Source: Blastomyces gilchristii SLH14081
Lineage: Eukaryota; Ascomycota; Eurotiomycetes; Onygenales; Ajellomycetaceae
Assembly: GCF_000003855.2 (NCBI RefSeq)
Contig: NW_003101676.1
Coordinates: 949,531-1,013,530, forward strand
DNA: 64,000 nucleotides
Reading direction: 5' to 3'
Under the pieces are notes generated by a model that was not told the DNA's origin, did no database searches, and saw only the letters and a program-made list of their open reading frames with translations. The first letter of the stretch is position 1; every line of letters starts with the position of its first letter. The position numbers were made by a program, and so were the translations under genes. Positions 24,653 to 36,521 of the stretch are shown one piece after another.

Positions 24653-24910
24653 TCAATTTATTATGACATTTAATTTCTCTGAGATGAGATGTATACAGTT
24701 ATCACTCACTATATATTCTACAAACTTCAACTCTTTCATTTCAAACACATACTTTGTTAATTTGACATAGAGCTTATACTCTGTCAGAGTTGTAAGCACT
24801 TTATCAAGATACTTCAGATATTCATTATATGAGTTTGAAAAGACTAGAATATCATTGAGATATACAAGATATGAGATTTCATTCTGTTTATGAAGAATCA
24901 TATTCATCAT
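24653..24910 (-). pseudogene. Element B reverse transcriptase fragment
   Basis: 85 codons with YLVYLNDILVFSNSYNEYLKYLD, the RT catalytic box YLDDILVFS with the first Asp changed to Asn, followed by the downstream gypsy motifs LYVKLTKYVFEMKELKFVEYIVS. RNase H-like sequence (AELNYSVYEK) follows at about 24.3 kb. Confidence 0.85.
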
Positions 24911-27821
24911 TATTTAAAAGATAGCAGGCATATTTATTAGACTGAATGACATTGTCAGAAATTCAAACTTCTCTCATTATATATTAAATACAGTTCATAG
25001 AACTGATAGTTCACTTATACAGATCTGTCAGTATTCTGAGAGAAGATTGATCTTCAATAGATATTGAGTGTTTTCAATCATATTCAACTGTTATTGAATT
25101 CATGACAGTGAATATTCATTCTTGATTGTAAGCTTATTAAGTGCTTGATAATTGATACACATTCATCACTTCTTATCTGTCTTTTTCACAAATAGAGCTG
25201 AAAAGCTTCACGTGCTTGATAAGAGTTGTATGAGATCACATTCTAGAAGGTCTGTGATCTGACACTTCTGTTCTTTGAGATGCATTTGTGACAGAGAGTA
25301 TACATTTCAGTTGACTGATTTTGCATTCTCTGTGTCAATCTCATGTACAAATTCTCATTTCAGTGACAATTTCAGTGAAAGATCTGTTCAGAAGATCTTC
25401 TTATACTTCTTCAGAAGCTTCTTCATATACTTATTCTTCTGTATATTCTTTATCTTGATTTTCTTCACTTTCAGATTCTGTATGATATACAGAATACTTT
25501 CAGATGAGATCTTATAAATTATTCTCTTTACTTATTAATGTATAAGCAGATTTAACTCTTCTATATCAGAGATGTGAAATGTCCTTCTCATATCAGTTGA
25601 TAGAATTGTATGAACTGTTTTCTTCTTATTAATTAACTGTATATAACATGTACATCATTGAATCTGCAGATTGAATCTTTAAAATTAATTAAGTTTAAGA
25701 ATAAGATTGTATTTCATGTTCTACAGCTCTCACACTTAAATATAGCAAGATCATTCTCTGAAGTACAAGGGAACTCTTACTCTTACAGATGATATTAAAT
25801 ATCAGTTATTAGATAATCTTATATATTGAGAATTCTTCACTCAGCAGATCTCTTTCAGTCTTCAGATTATATAATTATTAATATATTATATAGAAGCTTC
25901 TGTGTCTGCTAACACTTTTACAGTCATCTCTTAATTCTTACTTAAGTGTCTCTTATACATTAATATTTCAGGTCTTAAGATATTGAGATGAGTATCTGCT
26001 TCATCATTCTCACTCACATCTCATTCAGAAGTCTGCTTTCTCTTGATATTTACAAAATTCAGAGAGTCATCTAACACAGACATCTCTTTCACTTTAAAGA
26101 CTTTTTATAGAATATCAGTGAGTGTCTTCAAGCTCACTGATTCTGCTAGTTTTTTAACTCTCTTACTTCTCTTAACTGTACACACTGTGTGTAATCTTTT
26201 ATATCATGATTTTGATGTCTGCAGTTGAAGTAAGCTCAATACTCACAATACTAAGATTTTCACTCAGAGAATTTCTTTTTCAGAGAATTTAATGCTTTAG
26301 CAATGATATTCAGATCTAGATTCATTGCATCTGAGTGTATAACTTGTATTGTAGAAGTCTAATTATCTGTTCTCTGCTAAGATATACTCAATTGCAGTAT
26401 TTTCTATTACAATTGACTCACTTATTTCTGTATAATGAGAATGTTGTACACTTCTTTCACTGTGTCTGATTATAAGATTAAGCATTTTCATTTCACTCTC
26501 AACTCAGATATAAGATCATGAATGAAGATCTGTAAATAGAAAGATGTTGAAAGCTCTTCATTTAATATAAGATAGTATAAGCTGAAGTGTGTGAAGTATA
26601 ATATAAGATTACTCACTTGTCTACACTCAGTGAAGTGTTTATAATACTTGTCTCATGTATTCACTTTCTCAAAGTTATGCAAGATTCATTTGGAAAACTC
26701 ATTTCATGTTTATAAGAATAGATATCACTCTGAGTCTGTGAGATTCATCTTTTCATCAGTCATTTATAATGACTTCACTTTTTCATGTAGAAATGTGACA
26801 GATCTTAAGACTTGTTAAAATTCTGTTGACTATCTGTCTGTGAGTTCACATTTAATCTGATAATATAATCACATCTGACTTAGCCAGCTGATTGCAGCAT
26901 TATTTTTTTAATCATCATTGAAGCTTAATAACTCAGACAGATCTCTCAGTTTGATATATTTCATACTCAGATTCTCATTCTGTACAGTAATCTCTGATGA
27001 TATGTATACTTCTGAAGAGATTGTGAATAATTGTGATAAGATCTTTAGATTCAGTGTAGTCATCTGTCTATATAAATGTTCAATCTCTCACTGCAGATCT
27101 AAGATCTGATTTTCTCTATTCTTATTAATGATGATGATTGCATCAGCAAAGCTCTTCATAGTGAATACTTAATCTGCTGCAAATGTTAATTGTTATTTGA
27201 CTTTCATCTCAGTCTGTCACTGTGTACACAAGGCCTTGATCTCATTTAGAATTCTTGTACATGTATGAAGCTTTGATTTCAGTTCAGCAGTTTCAGCTGC
27301 TTTTCTTACTGCTTTAAGTAAACTCTCTGAGAGATTCTGTATATCTTTCAGTTCAGATAGCAGAGAAGAATGTTATTTATATTAACTAGAAAAGATATTC
27401 ATTTCAGTGATTTCTCATTGATTATATAATGTCTATTATTATATCACTATATTGTTATATCACTATATCATTATATGATTTCTGTTATTATTATATGACT
27501 TCAGTAGTAATCATTCTCTCTTTTTATTCTTCTTTTGAATAGAGAGCGGACTTCTTTGAATCTGATTCATCACTTTCATCTTCTTTCTCATATCTCATCT
27601 GTTTGCATCTCATACATGGCATTTGCCTGAATGTGAAGTTTTTCTCTTAATAAGTGAAGCAGTATCAATCAGATGCTCTTTCACTCACTGCTCTTTGTAT
27701 ACTATCTTTTGAGACATTCTAGAATCACACTGATATGATAACTATGAATTACTTTGTAGATGAAATTATCACACTTTGAAGAAGTCTGCACTTCTTATCA
27801 GTTTTTAGACATACTATCAGA

Positions 27822-27988
27822 TGTGATTCAAAGGTTGCTTGAGTCAGTGTACAATTACAGGTATACACTGGCTTCTTATATATTATACACTAAATTAATT
27901 AGTGGCCGCTATGGCCTCTTTACATTTGTAAGCAAGTTCGGAAGCGGCCGCGTTATTATCTGACAGTTGTACGTTCTTCCGAATCACA
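27822..27988 (-). repeat. Element B 5' LTR
   Basis: 167 bases, same length as the partner LTR. It retains GCGGCCGC near 27943. The stem-loop near 27841-27874 keeps its pairing despite changed bases. Confidence 0.88.
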
Positions 27989-27992
27989 ATCT

Positions 27993-29010
27993 GACTTTTC
28001 AACTCCTTACTATTGATATAGTGAATAAGCTCTGTGATATAGTTTCAGACATCACTGCTGCATATAACTTATTATAATGAATATCTTATTATTGTAGAAA
28101 TTCTCTAATTACTTAATAAGCTCTAAAGTGAATGATTTCACTCTTATTATTTAATTTTCAATTATATACTTATTTATCTGTAAGAATGTTCATTTTCAGA
28201 GTCTTTTCAATAACAATATATATCTTTATTCATTTAAAAGTCTTCACTTTCTTCTTTATTATCTGATGTCAATGTTTTCAGTCATGACTTCTTTTGATCT
28301 CTGTCAGTGTGATTGAATAGTCATTAAGAACACTGAGTACAGAATCTTCATTATTCACAGAGTTATTTATATCATTATTAATAAGTTCTGTCTTATTATC
28401 TAGTAGATATATCAGTTTCAGTGCACTGTTCATATCATTATCAGTAAGCATCTTCAAAATATCATGTTTATTCTTTGTGAGTCTTCTTAGAAGGCAGTGT
28501 TATTATCTCTTTATAGTATTAAGAATATTTAATTTCTCTAACAGTTTGACTGCTTCTTTAATGATATTCACTGATGCTTCTTCTGTTGTTAATTCTTTAT
28601 CAAAAATAATATCTCTTACAATCTCAAGCTTTCAGGTTGCAGAGTCTCAGATATGATATTAATACAGTTCTTAATATTTAACTAATTACTATTACTTACT
28701 ATCAGTTCTATCTGTGAGCTTATTAATAATCTTCAGATTCTTCTTATATATCTTACATTCTCATCTATGTATTCAATGAGCAGAAGATTGAACATCTGTT
28801 CAAGCTTTAAAAGAGAATAATAAGATTTCTCTCTAATACTTATAAATCTTTATTAATGTTGAGAATATGTTGATTATTATAATCACAGCTTGAATAGCTT
28901 CATCTTAAAGTTCTCTTATAAGTCTGCTGTTGAATAGTAAGCTTCTTATCTTTTTATTTACAATACAATTGACATGTTCTGCAGAGTCATTGAACTGTGA
29001 TGTATCAGAT
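27993..29010 (-). pseudogene. Copia segment: integrase C-terminus to RT start
   Basis: The minus strand begins at the D insertion site with the end of the integrase core. QFNDSAEHVNCIVNKKIRSL matches the copia motif QSNGVAER.NR...KARS. The left end reads KVRSIDYISAFLNE across the B target site into the RT segment, with Trp before KVR changed to a stop. The middle is too decayed to assign. Confidence 0.78.
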
Positions 29011-29123
29011 TGTAAGAAATCCCGCTTCTCACAGATTCTTTACCTCTATTTCTATCTCTTATATAATCAATAGAGTTAGCAGCTCTTGACTACACACAAC
29101 TATATAGACTGAAGTTCATGAAT
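29011..29123 (+). repeat. Gypsy D 5' LTR, first part
   Basis: 113 bases starting TGTAAGAAATCCCGC. It ends at TGAAT, the target site of copy C, and resumes at 36377. Confidence 0.88.
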
Positions 29124-29381
29124 TGTAAGAATAAGTGCTCGCAGGCGATTATTCGGGTGTTTGCAGCTTGGCGTGATATGTACTGTTAACTACTAGAAGT
29201 ATTCATGATAGAAAGATAAAATGTAGAGGTCAAATGTATAATAGCATTCAAGCTGAGTTATGAATAGTATTCACAAACTCCAGTCTATATAGTTGTGTGT
29301 AGTCAAGGGCTGCTAGCTCTATTAATTACATAAGAGATAGAAATAGAGATAAAGAATCTATGAGAAGTGAGATTTCTTATA
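29124..29381 (-). repeat. Gypsy C 3' LTR
   Basis: 258 bases, opening TGTAAGAATAAGTGCTCGC on the plus strand with CpG sites still present. Confidence 0.87.
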
Positions 29382-31362
29382 TACTCTCTTCTCTCTAAGA
29401 CTTTGTCTGCAAAGCCTTTCACTGAGTGACTTCATAGAATCAGCTCAGCACTGCAGTGATACTCACTAAAAACTCTTTATATCTATAAAAAATCTTAGTG
29501 AGGAAAAATTCCTTGTTATTATAAAGAGAAAAGAGTCTGTTATTTAGTTTCTTATTTCACAAGATTCTTTGTAATCTACAGATTCTTCTCTGACTCTTAT
29601 ACAGATCTATCTCACATCTTTTATACAGAAGAGTTTCAGTTGACTCTTAATCATTTTCACAAGATTCTTATGTGATTATCATACAGATTTATCTTATATA
29701 TAAATCACTCTCTGTGAGATCACTCTTATTAAAGAGAAGTATTTATAAGTTAATCTTTCACTTATTCTTATAAATCATTGTTCTTTGACACTGTAGAATT
29801 GTGAGGAATTTTTCATTCTTTTATCAACTCTGTAGAATTGTAGAATCAAGATATTCACAGTCTGTAATCACTCTTTATAGTCATATAGAAAGATTCAGAT
29901 CTGTGATTCACAATCACTCTTATTTATTAGAGTGATCTGACTGTTCTGTGAGATTACTCACAGTGTAAGCAAACCTCTCTAGAGTAGTATAAATATCTCA
30001 GATCTGTCTATAAAATCTCATCTTCTTTTCTCTTTTTCTATAACAGCTTTTATTCTTATAAACTGTGAGTATCTTCATTCATCTGTGAAGTGTTTTCACT
30101 CAGATAATAGAGAGAGAGTGTTTCTAACAATATCTGTATATTAATTCAAGAACTTCTTAAGAATAAAAATTTTTTCAATTTTAATATCTTTATAAATAAT
30201 GTCTGGCTGCTGCTGAGCTTCTTGTGAGTATTTCTATGACTTCTCTGATCACTTTTTACTGACTGATGAAGCAGAAATGCTATTACTCATAACTGTGTCT
30301 TTATCTTTCTCAGCTCTATCATCACATCTGATCTTCAGATCAGTGGTCAATTTCATGCCTTTCTCAGATCAGTCTCTGGCTTTAAGCAGTGCAGTCTCTC
30401 TCTTTGCTATAAGTCTTCTTACAAGTAATTTCTTACAGATTCTAGTTAACAGTTCTTGTGAAGCTTCTAGTGTTATCAGTGTCTTCTGCAGCTCTGCAGG
30501 TCTATAATCATCTCTCTTCTATCTGCACAATCTCTGATCAGGTATATGTGAATATGTCTAGATTTCTCATCAATGATTCTCACACTGCAGTGCATTTCTG
30601 CAATCTCATTATCAATGAAAGATGAGTTTCTGAGTACTTATAAAATTCAGGTAATTAAGGCAATGTGAATATCATGAATTTGTGATGAGAGTTGATCTGA
30701 ATAGATAAGCTCTCTCTCTATATCTCAATTATTTTCAGGCTGAATACTTCAGTATAACTGAGAGAGTGAATACAGCTTTGTAAGAGATATCTGATCATAT
30801 GTACAGACAGTCAGCTCTCAAGATTCTGCTATAACTATGTATACTCTGATATTCAGCTCTTCTAAAGTCTGTGCATTTCTAACAGTCTTTATATCAAATG
30901 CAACAATTGTCTGTACTGTGAGTATGATACTTTCTGCTTCTTTGAAGAGAAAAATTGATAGTTATGAGAGAATTGAGTGTCACAGATATTGAGAATGTAA
31001 GTGTGAGTTTTCTTTATTTTTTCTTTGTTAATCTCTAAATTGTGTTCACAGCCCTGTTTATTTTCTGTTTTTTAGTTTTAATAAGAATATGATTTCTTCT
31101 TTTCTTGTGTACACTGCAGACTGTTCATCTCAGTAGAAACTTATTATCTTATAGACTAGAATTTACAAATGACAGTGTTAATGTCTTTATCACAATCAGA
31201 TTCTTAGTGAAGACTGCATCATTCTGACTTATCAGAATTTACAGTATAAAAGTTATGTCTTAGCTTCTACAGATATCTTATCTGCTCAGATAATTCTTAA
31301 GTGAACTTATTCATCTTATCAGAATATTCTTATCACTGAATCTTGAATCAGAGCTTGTGATC

Positions 31363-31584
31363 TCACTTCTCTGAGTTAATAATTTCTTTGATCTGATATT
31401 CTCTTTCACTCTCTAGTGCTTTATGAACAGAGTGATAAGTTACAGAATTCTCTTCTAAGAATTTCTTATATTTACAGAGTAAAGAGACATGAAAAACATT
31501 GTATATCTGTAACTCAGATAACAGTTTCAATCTATAAAACTGTAAACTAACTTTCTTCATAATCTTGTAAGACTCTGTCTGCAA
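31363..31584 (-). pseudogene. Gypsy C Pol C-terminus leading into a chromodomain
   Basis: 73 codons: FYRLKLLSELQIYNVFHVSLLCKY, then ESEREYQIKEIINSEK. This is the post-integrase GPY/F-like module (YRLKLP.ELQIHNVFHVSLL..Y) followed by the first strand of a chromodomain (EYEVEEIL). Chromodomain integrases target heterochromatin, which fits family accumulation in this island. Confidence 0.75.
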
Positions 31585-32058
31585 GAGATTCAGCTTCTTA
31601 CTAGATCTTTATATAATAATGTTTTCTAGACTTAGTCAGACTCTATCATCTTTCTTGAAACTCTTTATAATATACTTAAAGTCATAGTATCTCTTCTGAT
31701 ACTCTTAAGTCTTTCTCAAGAATTTATGAGCTTTCTTTCAGATCTTCTGAATTCTCTCAGCTCATTCACAGATATTATCACACTTTATAGTGTACTCTCA
31801 TGAGTTTATCAAGATCATTTGCAGATGAGTCTCAGTGAGTATCTCAAAGAGAGTTTTATCTGTACTGATATACTTTGAGTTGTTGTATATGAACTCTGTG
31901 AGTGATAATCAATGTATCTAGTTATTCTGATTATAATTGACAAAGCACTGCAGATACTGTTTTAATATACTTATCAGATATTCTGTCTGATCATCTATCT
32001 GTTAATGAAAAGCTGTGCTTAAATCTTGTGAGATCTTCAGTATAGTTATCAGATCAGA

Positions 32059-32289
32059 TCAGAACTCTTCTGTGAAGATTGATTCTCTATCTGAGATAAT
32101 GTTTGTAGATAACTCATGCAACTGAATCACATTGCAGATGAAGATATGAGTTAAATTCTTTGATTTTAAGTTCTTGTAAGTGAGTATAAAGTGTGCTATC
32201 TTGATGAAGTGATTTACTATTATCAGCACACTGTCAAAGCAGGCATCATATATGTTCTTACTTTCAGAGAGACTTATAAGAGTATTCAT
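32059..32289 (-). pseudogene. Gypsy C integrase core fragment
   Basis: 76 codons: DACFDSVLIIVNHFIKIAHFI, then LHELSTNIISDRESIFTEEF. This is the DDE core with D.....VDRFSK.AHFI and NIISDRGSIFTSEF. The first Asp position reads as Asn and the Gly after SDR as Glu, both fitting transition decay. Confidence 0.8.
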
Positions 32290-33309
32290 TTCTAGCTGTT
32301 TTCAAGGTTTCTACAGAATGAGTAGAGAAGTAAGTTCTTTATATAGCCTGAACTGCACTACTCACAAACTCTGATAAATAGTATAAGAATTTACTATCTT
32401 CTTCACAAGTTCTTGCATCTTCAGCTAGAAGTATTTTCTTATAAGTAACTCATGAGTTCTAGTATCTGTAAAATGACTTACTAGAGAAGAGTCATGATAT
32501 CTTTTAATAAGTTCTATGCATAGAAACTTATTCATAGATACATAAATTCAGCTCTCTCTTTGTAAGAGATTATTTAAGTCTCTTTAATTCTTTGTTTCTG
32601 CAGGATTAATCTCTGCTGTGAGCAGTTTCTGAATATACTGAGTATATTCATTCTTCAGTTGCAGTTCAGACAATCTGAATAGAAGATCTTATAAAGATTT
32701 ATACTCTGTTTTCTCTTATATCAGATCTTTCACAATGCTTCTCAAAGCCTGCAAACTCTTCAGATTATAGATACTCTCTTCAAGAATTCTCATGAAGATT
32801 CTCAGAGTGTTGATTCTCAGTGTTATAGAGAGTAGTTATACAGGCTTCTTCTCTTTCTCTCTTCTCTTTTTTTATAGAGAATTGAGAGACTCTTCAGTCA
32901 ATCTCTTCACAACACTCAGTCTGAGTATTCTGTGAAGTTTTTCTGTCTTCTCTAGTCTCTCTGTGTCTATTATTCTGATCTTCTTAACATAGTCTGATCT
33001 GTGAGAGAGTCTGTCTACTGAGTTCTTAGTTTTCTTAATATATTCTATCTTGAATCAGAACCTGCTCAGTCTCTGAGCTCAGTGAATCTATCACTGTGAG
33101 AGTTTCTTAATTAAAGTAAACTGTTATAAGCTGTCATGATCAGTTCTAACAGTAATCACTGTTGTAAGACTCTTAAAGTAGTGATATTAGTAATGAAAGA
33201 ATTTCACTATTATAAGAAGCTTCTGATTATAAATGTCATAGTTGATCTCTGTGAGTTGCATCTTCTGTGAGAAAAAGATCATTAAAACTCAGTTCTCATT
33301 TAACTGTAG

Positions 33310-33492
33310 TTATAAGACTATTTCTGAAATTATAAAGAAGAAGACATCTGTCTTCAATCTGATTAAGAGTAAGAGATCAAAGTGAAATAGTATCACTATA
33401 TTTATAAATATCTGTTTCAATCTTGCAAAGACTCTGTGAGCTTCTGAGATAAGAAAGTTCTCACAGTTCTCTCTTCTCAACAATCTTTTCAT
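33310..33492 (-). pseudogene. Gypsy C RNase H start
   Basis: 60 codons from FLISEAHRVFARLKQIFINIVILFHFD to RLKTDVFFFIISEIVL. This is the RT thumb to RNase H junction (AF..LK..FT..P.L.HFD....I..ETDASGFAI.GIL). Confidence 0.75.
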
Positions 33493-33642
33493 TCTCTATT
33501 TATAGAATGACTTCTTCTTATTTTCACTCTTCAGCATGTCTGTAAAAGTCAAGAAGATTCTTATGAATGCAAAGATAAATCATCTATAGAAATTCACAAA
33601 GTCTAGAAAGATCTGAATCTCATGAATACTAGTTGACTCTGA

Positions 33643-34200
33643 TTATAATAGAATAGTCTTAATCTGTGAAGATTTCATCTGAATATTATCTGCAGTGATT
33701 ACATATTCTAGGAAATTAATCTGATAAGCACTGAAGTTATACTTTATAAGCTTAATATACAGTTCTGTCTCATCTAAGACCTTTAATATACTTTGCACAT
33801 ACTCAGTATATTCTTTCTTCTTTGTGAAGTACACTATTACATCATTCAGATATATTATTATGAAGATATTCAGATATATATAAAGTATTTTATTAATGAA
33901 AGACTGAAATGCTATAGAAATATTAGTCAGATTAAAAGATATCACTAGATATTTAAACAATTTCAGTGCAGTTCTAAAGATAGTCTTTCATTCATTCTCA
34001 GACTGTATTCACAGCTGTGTATATATATTAATCATATTCAGTTGTATAAATATAACAGCTTCTGTGAGACAGTTGATCATATTCTTAATCAGAGATAGAG
34101 AGTAGTGACTCTTTATTATCTTGAAGTTCAGATTGTAATAGTCTACATATAATCTGAGATCTTTATTCTTCTTCTTCATGAATATCACAGAGACTTTCAT
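33643..34200 (-). pseudogene. Gypsy C reverse transcriptase, two open stretches
   Basis: Codons 34200-34009 include KNKDLRLYVDYYNLNFKIIK (RMCVDYR.LN in intact RTs). Codons 33960-33643 include FQSFINKIL and IIYLNDVIVY, where the catalytic YLDD reads YLND. A stop-bearing gap of about 50 bases separates them. Confidence 0.83.
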
Positions 34201-36113
34201 AAAGAACTGTGAAGATTGAATGAAGTTATTCTTCAGATTCTTCTTTACATAGATCTGTAAGATCTCTGTTTTATAATGAAAGAGCTTATAGATTAGTTCT
34301 CAGAAGAGTTTCTGTTCTTCTATTAAATCTATTATCAGATTCTTCTTACACTGAGAAGAAAGCTCAGCTGTCTTTACTGAGCTGAATATCTCTGTGAGAT
34401 CTCAGTATTTCTCTGATATCTGAAGCTCAGTTTCTATAACTGTGAGATTCTCAGACACTTACAAAGTTATTATATAGATAAGCTTGTCTTCTCTAATTAA
34501 CTCTACAGTATCAACTGATTCTATCTCTGTAAGTAAGTCTGTCAACACTGATTGAAAGTATAAATCTGACTCACAGACAGCTATGTACAGATTGTGTCTT
34601 TAAAGTTATACAAGTTTTAAATACATATCATCTGTGATGTCTGTAATAATCACAGTTTCTGTAAATCTTCTTCAGGTTTCAGAGAGATCTTATAATTTAA
34701 AAATAACTCTTATAAGTCTCTCAGCTCTCAGATCTGAGTTCTTATACTCTGCTTATTATAAGAGCAGATTCTCAGTTTTCATCTTTCAGCTCATTTACTC
34801 TGTGAGCTTTAGAAACATTACAGTGATCTGAGATTCTGAGTTTATCAATACTTTTCATGCTTATGAGACAGCAGTACTGTGATGCAGTCTCTCTCTGTGA
34901 GTAAGTATTTTCATCAGAGAAGTAACAGATTCAGATGTCAGCTTTAAGACTCTTAAGAAGACTGTTACTGACTCTGTCTGTGACTTCTCAAATTTCTATT
35001 TTGATTTATTCAGACAGTTTGTGTGAAGATGTTCTGATTTAGAATAGATAAAGCAGAGTCTTTTTTTCTTAGTCTCTCTATTATACACTCTATTTATAGA
35101 AGCTTATAAAGCTCTTTCTTTCTACTCAGTAGTCAGATATGAATCTCTCTATATTCTGTCATCTTTTTCTAATAAATCTATTCTCTGTTATTCTGACTCT
35201 TATGAAGCTGATTGATAATTCACTCTCTGCAGATCTATAGCTCTCAAAGTGATTTATAAGTAATGAATGAGAGTTATCAGTTTCTTCAGAACTAAGAACT
35301 TAGAGTCTTGCTTAATGAGCTTATTCTGTATATCTTTATTCAGCTTCTTTATAAATATCATTATTCAGGTCTTGTTTCAGAGCCCTGTTTTCACAGATCT
35401 TAATTCATATTATAATTTCATGAAGTACTGTGAGTAGTCTTCATCAGATTTCTCATCTCTTTTTCTAATATTGATAATTACAGCTCAGATGTTCTCTGTT
35501 CAGCTTGTAAAGTCTCTCAACTTATTCTCTAGATAGATCTTAAGAACAGATCAGTGAGATCTCTTATAATCATTTTTTAAATAATTCAGTCAGTTCTTAG
35601 CTTCAGTGTAATAGAGGTCTGTTATTATGTAGATAATAGCTTCTTCATCTTTCATATTACACAGCTGAGCTTATGAGTCAATTTCAAATACAAACTTGTA
35701 AAAGCTTTTATAGATTGTGATTTGATAAGTGATCTTAAGTGATCACAGCTTAAGAAAGTTTCTTTTTAATTTATAAGTATCTCTGAAGATTATGTCTAGA
35801 AACTCAGTTCAAGAGTGTTTATAAGCAGTAAGCATTTCTTGTAGAAAAATAGCTTGATTTTATAAGAGATGTTTAAGAATGTTCTTCACTGAGATTGATT
35901 TATTCAGGGATTCAGAGAGTTTCTCTGTCACAGATACAGAGAATAATATTCTATAAGTGATTAGTAAGTTCTCTGAGACTTCTTTTATAAGAGTTATTCA
36001 TGATTCAGATAACTGCTTCTGAATGTCTGCAGTAGAGTTCACAGAAATTGAAGTATATAAGTTTTTAGTTCTTTCAGTTATAACAGGCAGTTGCTGACTG
36101 ACTGAGCTTGAAA

Positions 36114-36371
36114 TATAAGAATAAGTGCTCACAGATGATTATTTAAGTGTTTGCAGCTTGACATGATATGTACTATTAACTACTAGAAGTATTCACAGTA
36201 GAAAGATAAAATATAGAGATTAAATGTATAATAGTATTTAAGCTGAGTTGTGAATAGTATTCACAAACTTCAGTCTATATAGTTGTGTGTAGTCAAGGGC
36301 CGCTAGCTCTATTGATTACACAAGAGATAGGAATAGAGGTAAAGGATTCGCGAGGAGCGGGATTTCTTACA
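36114..36371 (-). repeat. Gypsy C 5' LTR
   Basis: 258 bases ending GCGGGATTTCTTACA on the plus strand. The opening TG is changed to TA. Confidence 0.87.
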
Positions 36372-36376
36372 TGAAT

Positions 36377-36521
36377 ACTATTTATAACTCAGCTTGAATG
36401 CTATTATATATTTAATCTCTACATTTTATCTTTCTACTATGAATACTTCTAGTAGTTAATAGTACATATCATATCAAGCTGTAAACATCTGAATAATTGT
36501 CTGTAAGTACTTATTCTTACA
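36377..36521 (+). repeat. Gypsy D 5' LTR, second part
   Basis: 145 bases continuing the interrupted LTR to its TTCTTACA end. The next bases, TTTCAAGCTCAGTC, equal the start of the internal region in the sister copies. Confidence 0.88.

Larger units (their letters stand above)
19731..27988 (-). mobile_element. Ty3/gypsy element B (different family)
   Basis: 8258 bases bounded by 167-bp LTRs (19731-19897 and 27822-27988) that start TGTGATTC and end GAATCACA. A 4-base ATCT lies on both sides (19727-19730, 27989-27992). Minus-strand order is gag-like (about 27.4-25.6 kb, a degenerate Cys/His knuckle near 26.25 kb), RT, RNase H, integrase. Its LTRs are unrelated to those of A/C/D/E. Unusually, 20.5-21.9 kb, between the integrase end and the 3' LTR, holds open frames on the opposite strand. 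Confidence 0.88.
29124..36371 (-). mobile_element. Ty3/gypsy chromovirus copy C, inside the D 5' LTR
   Basis: 7248 bases, minus strand, with 258-bp LTRs (29124-29381 and 36114-36371) and TGAAT duplications (29119-29123, 36372-36376). It is inserted head-on into the LTR of a same-family element. Minus-strand order: gag (36.1-34.5 kb), RT (34.2-33.64 kb), RNase H (33.49-33.31 kb), integrase (about 32.7-32.06 kb), chromodomain-like (31.58-31.3 kb). It is less decayed than A and D. Confidence 0.9.

Noticed and set aside
30277..30507. Plus-strand ORFs in gypsy C and E (30277-30507, 43014-43262) as genes
   Set aside because: They are the complement of decayed pol in minus-strand copies, occur at equivalent places in both copies, and have a composition set by mutation bias, with no motif.
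34634..34831. Repeated 60-80 codon ORFs at 17477, 34634, 37804 and 47351 as a conserved small protein
   Set aside because: They recur because the gypsy family recurs. In each copy they lie antisense to gag and read as shadows of its coding strand.
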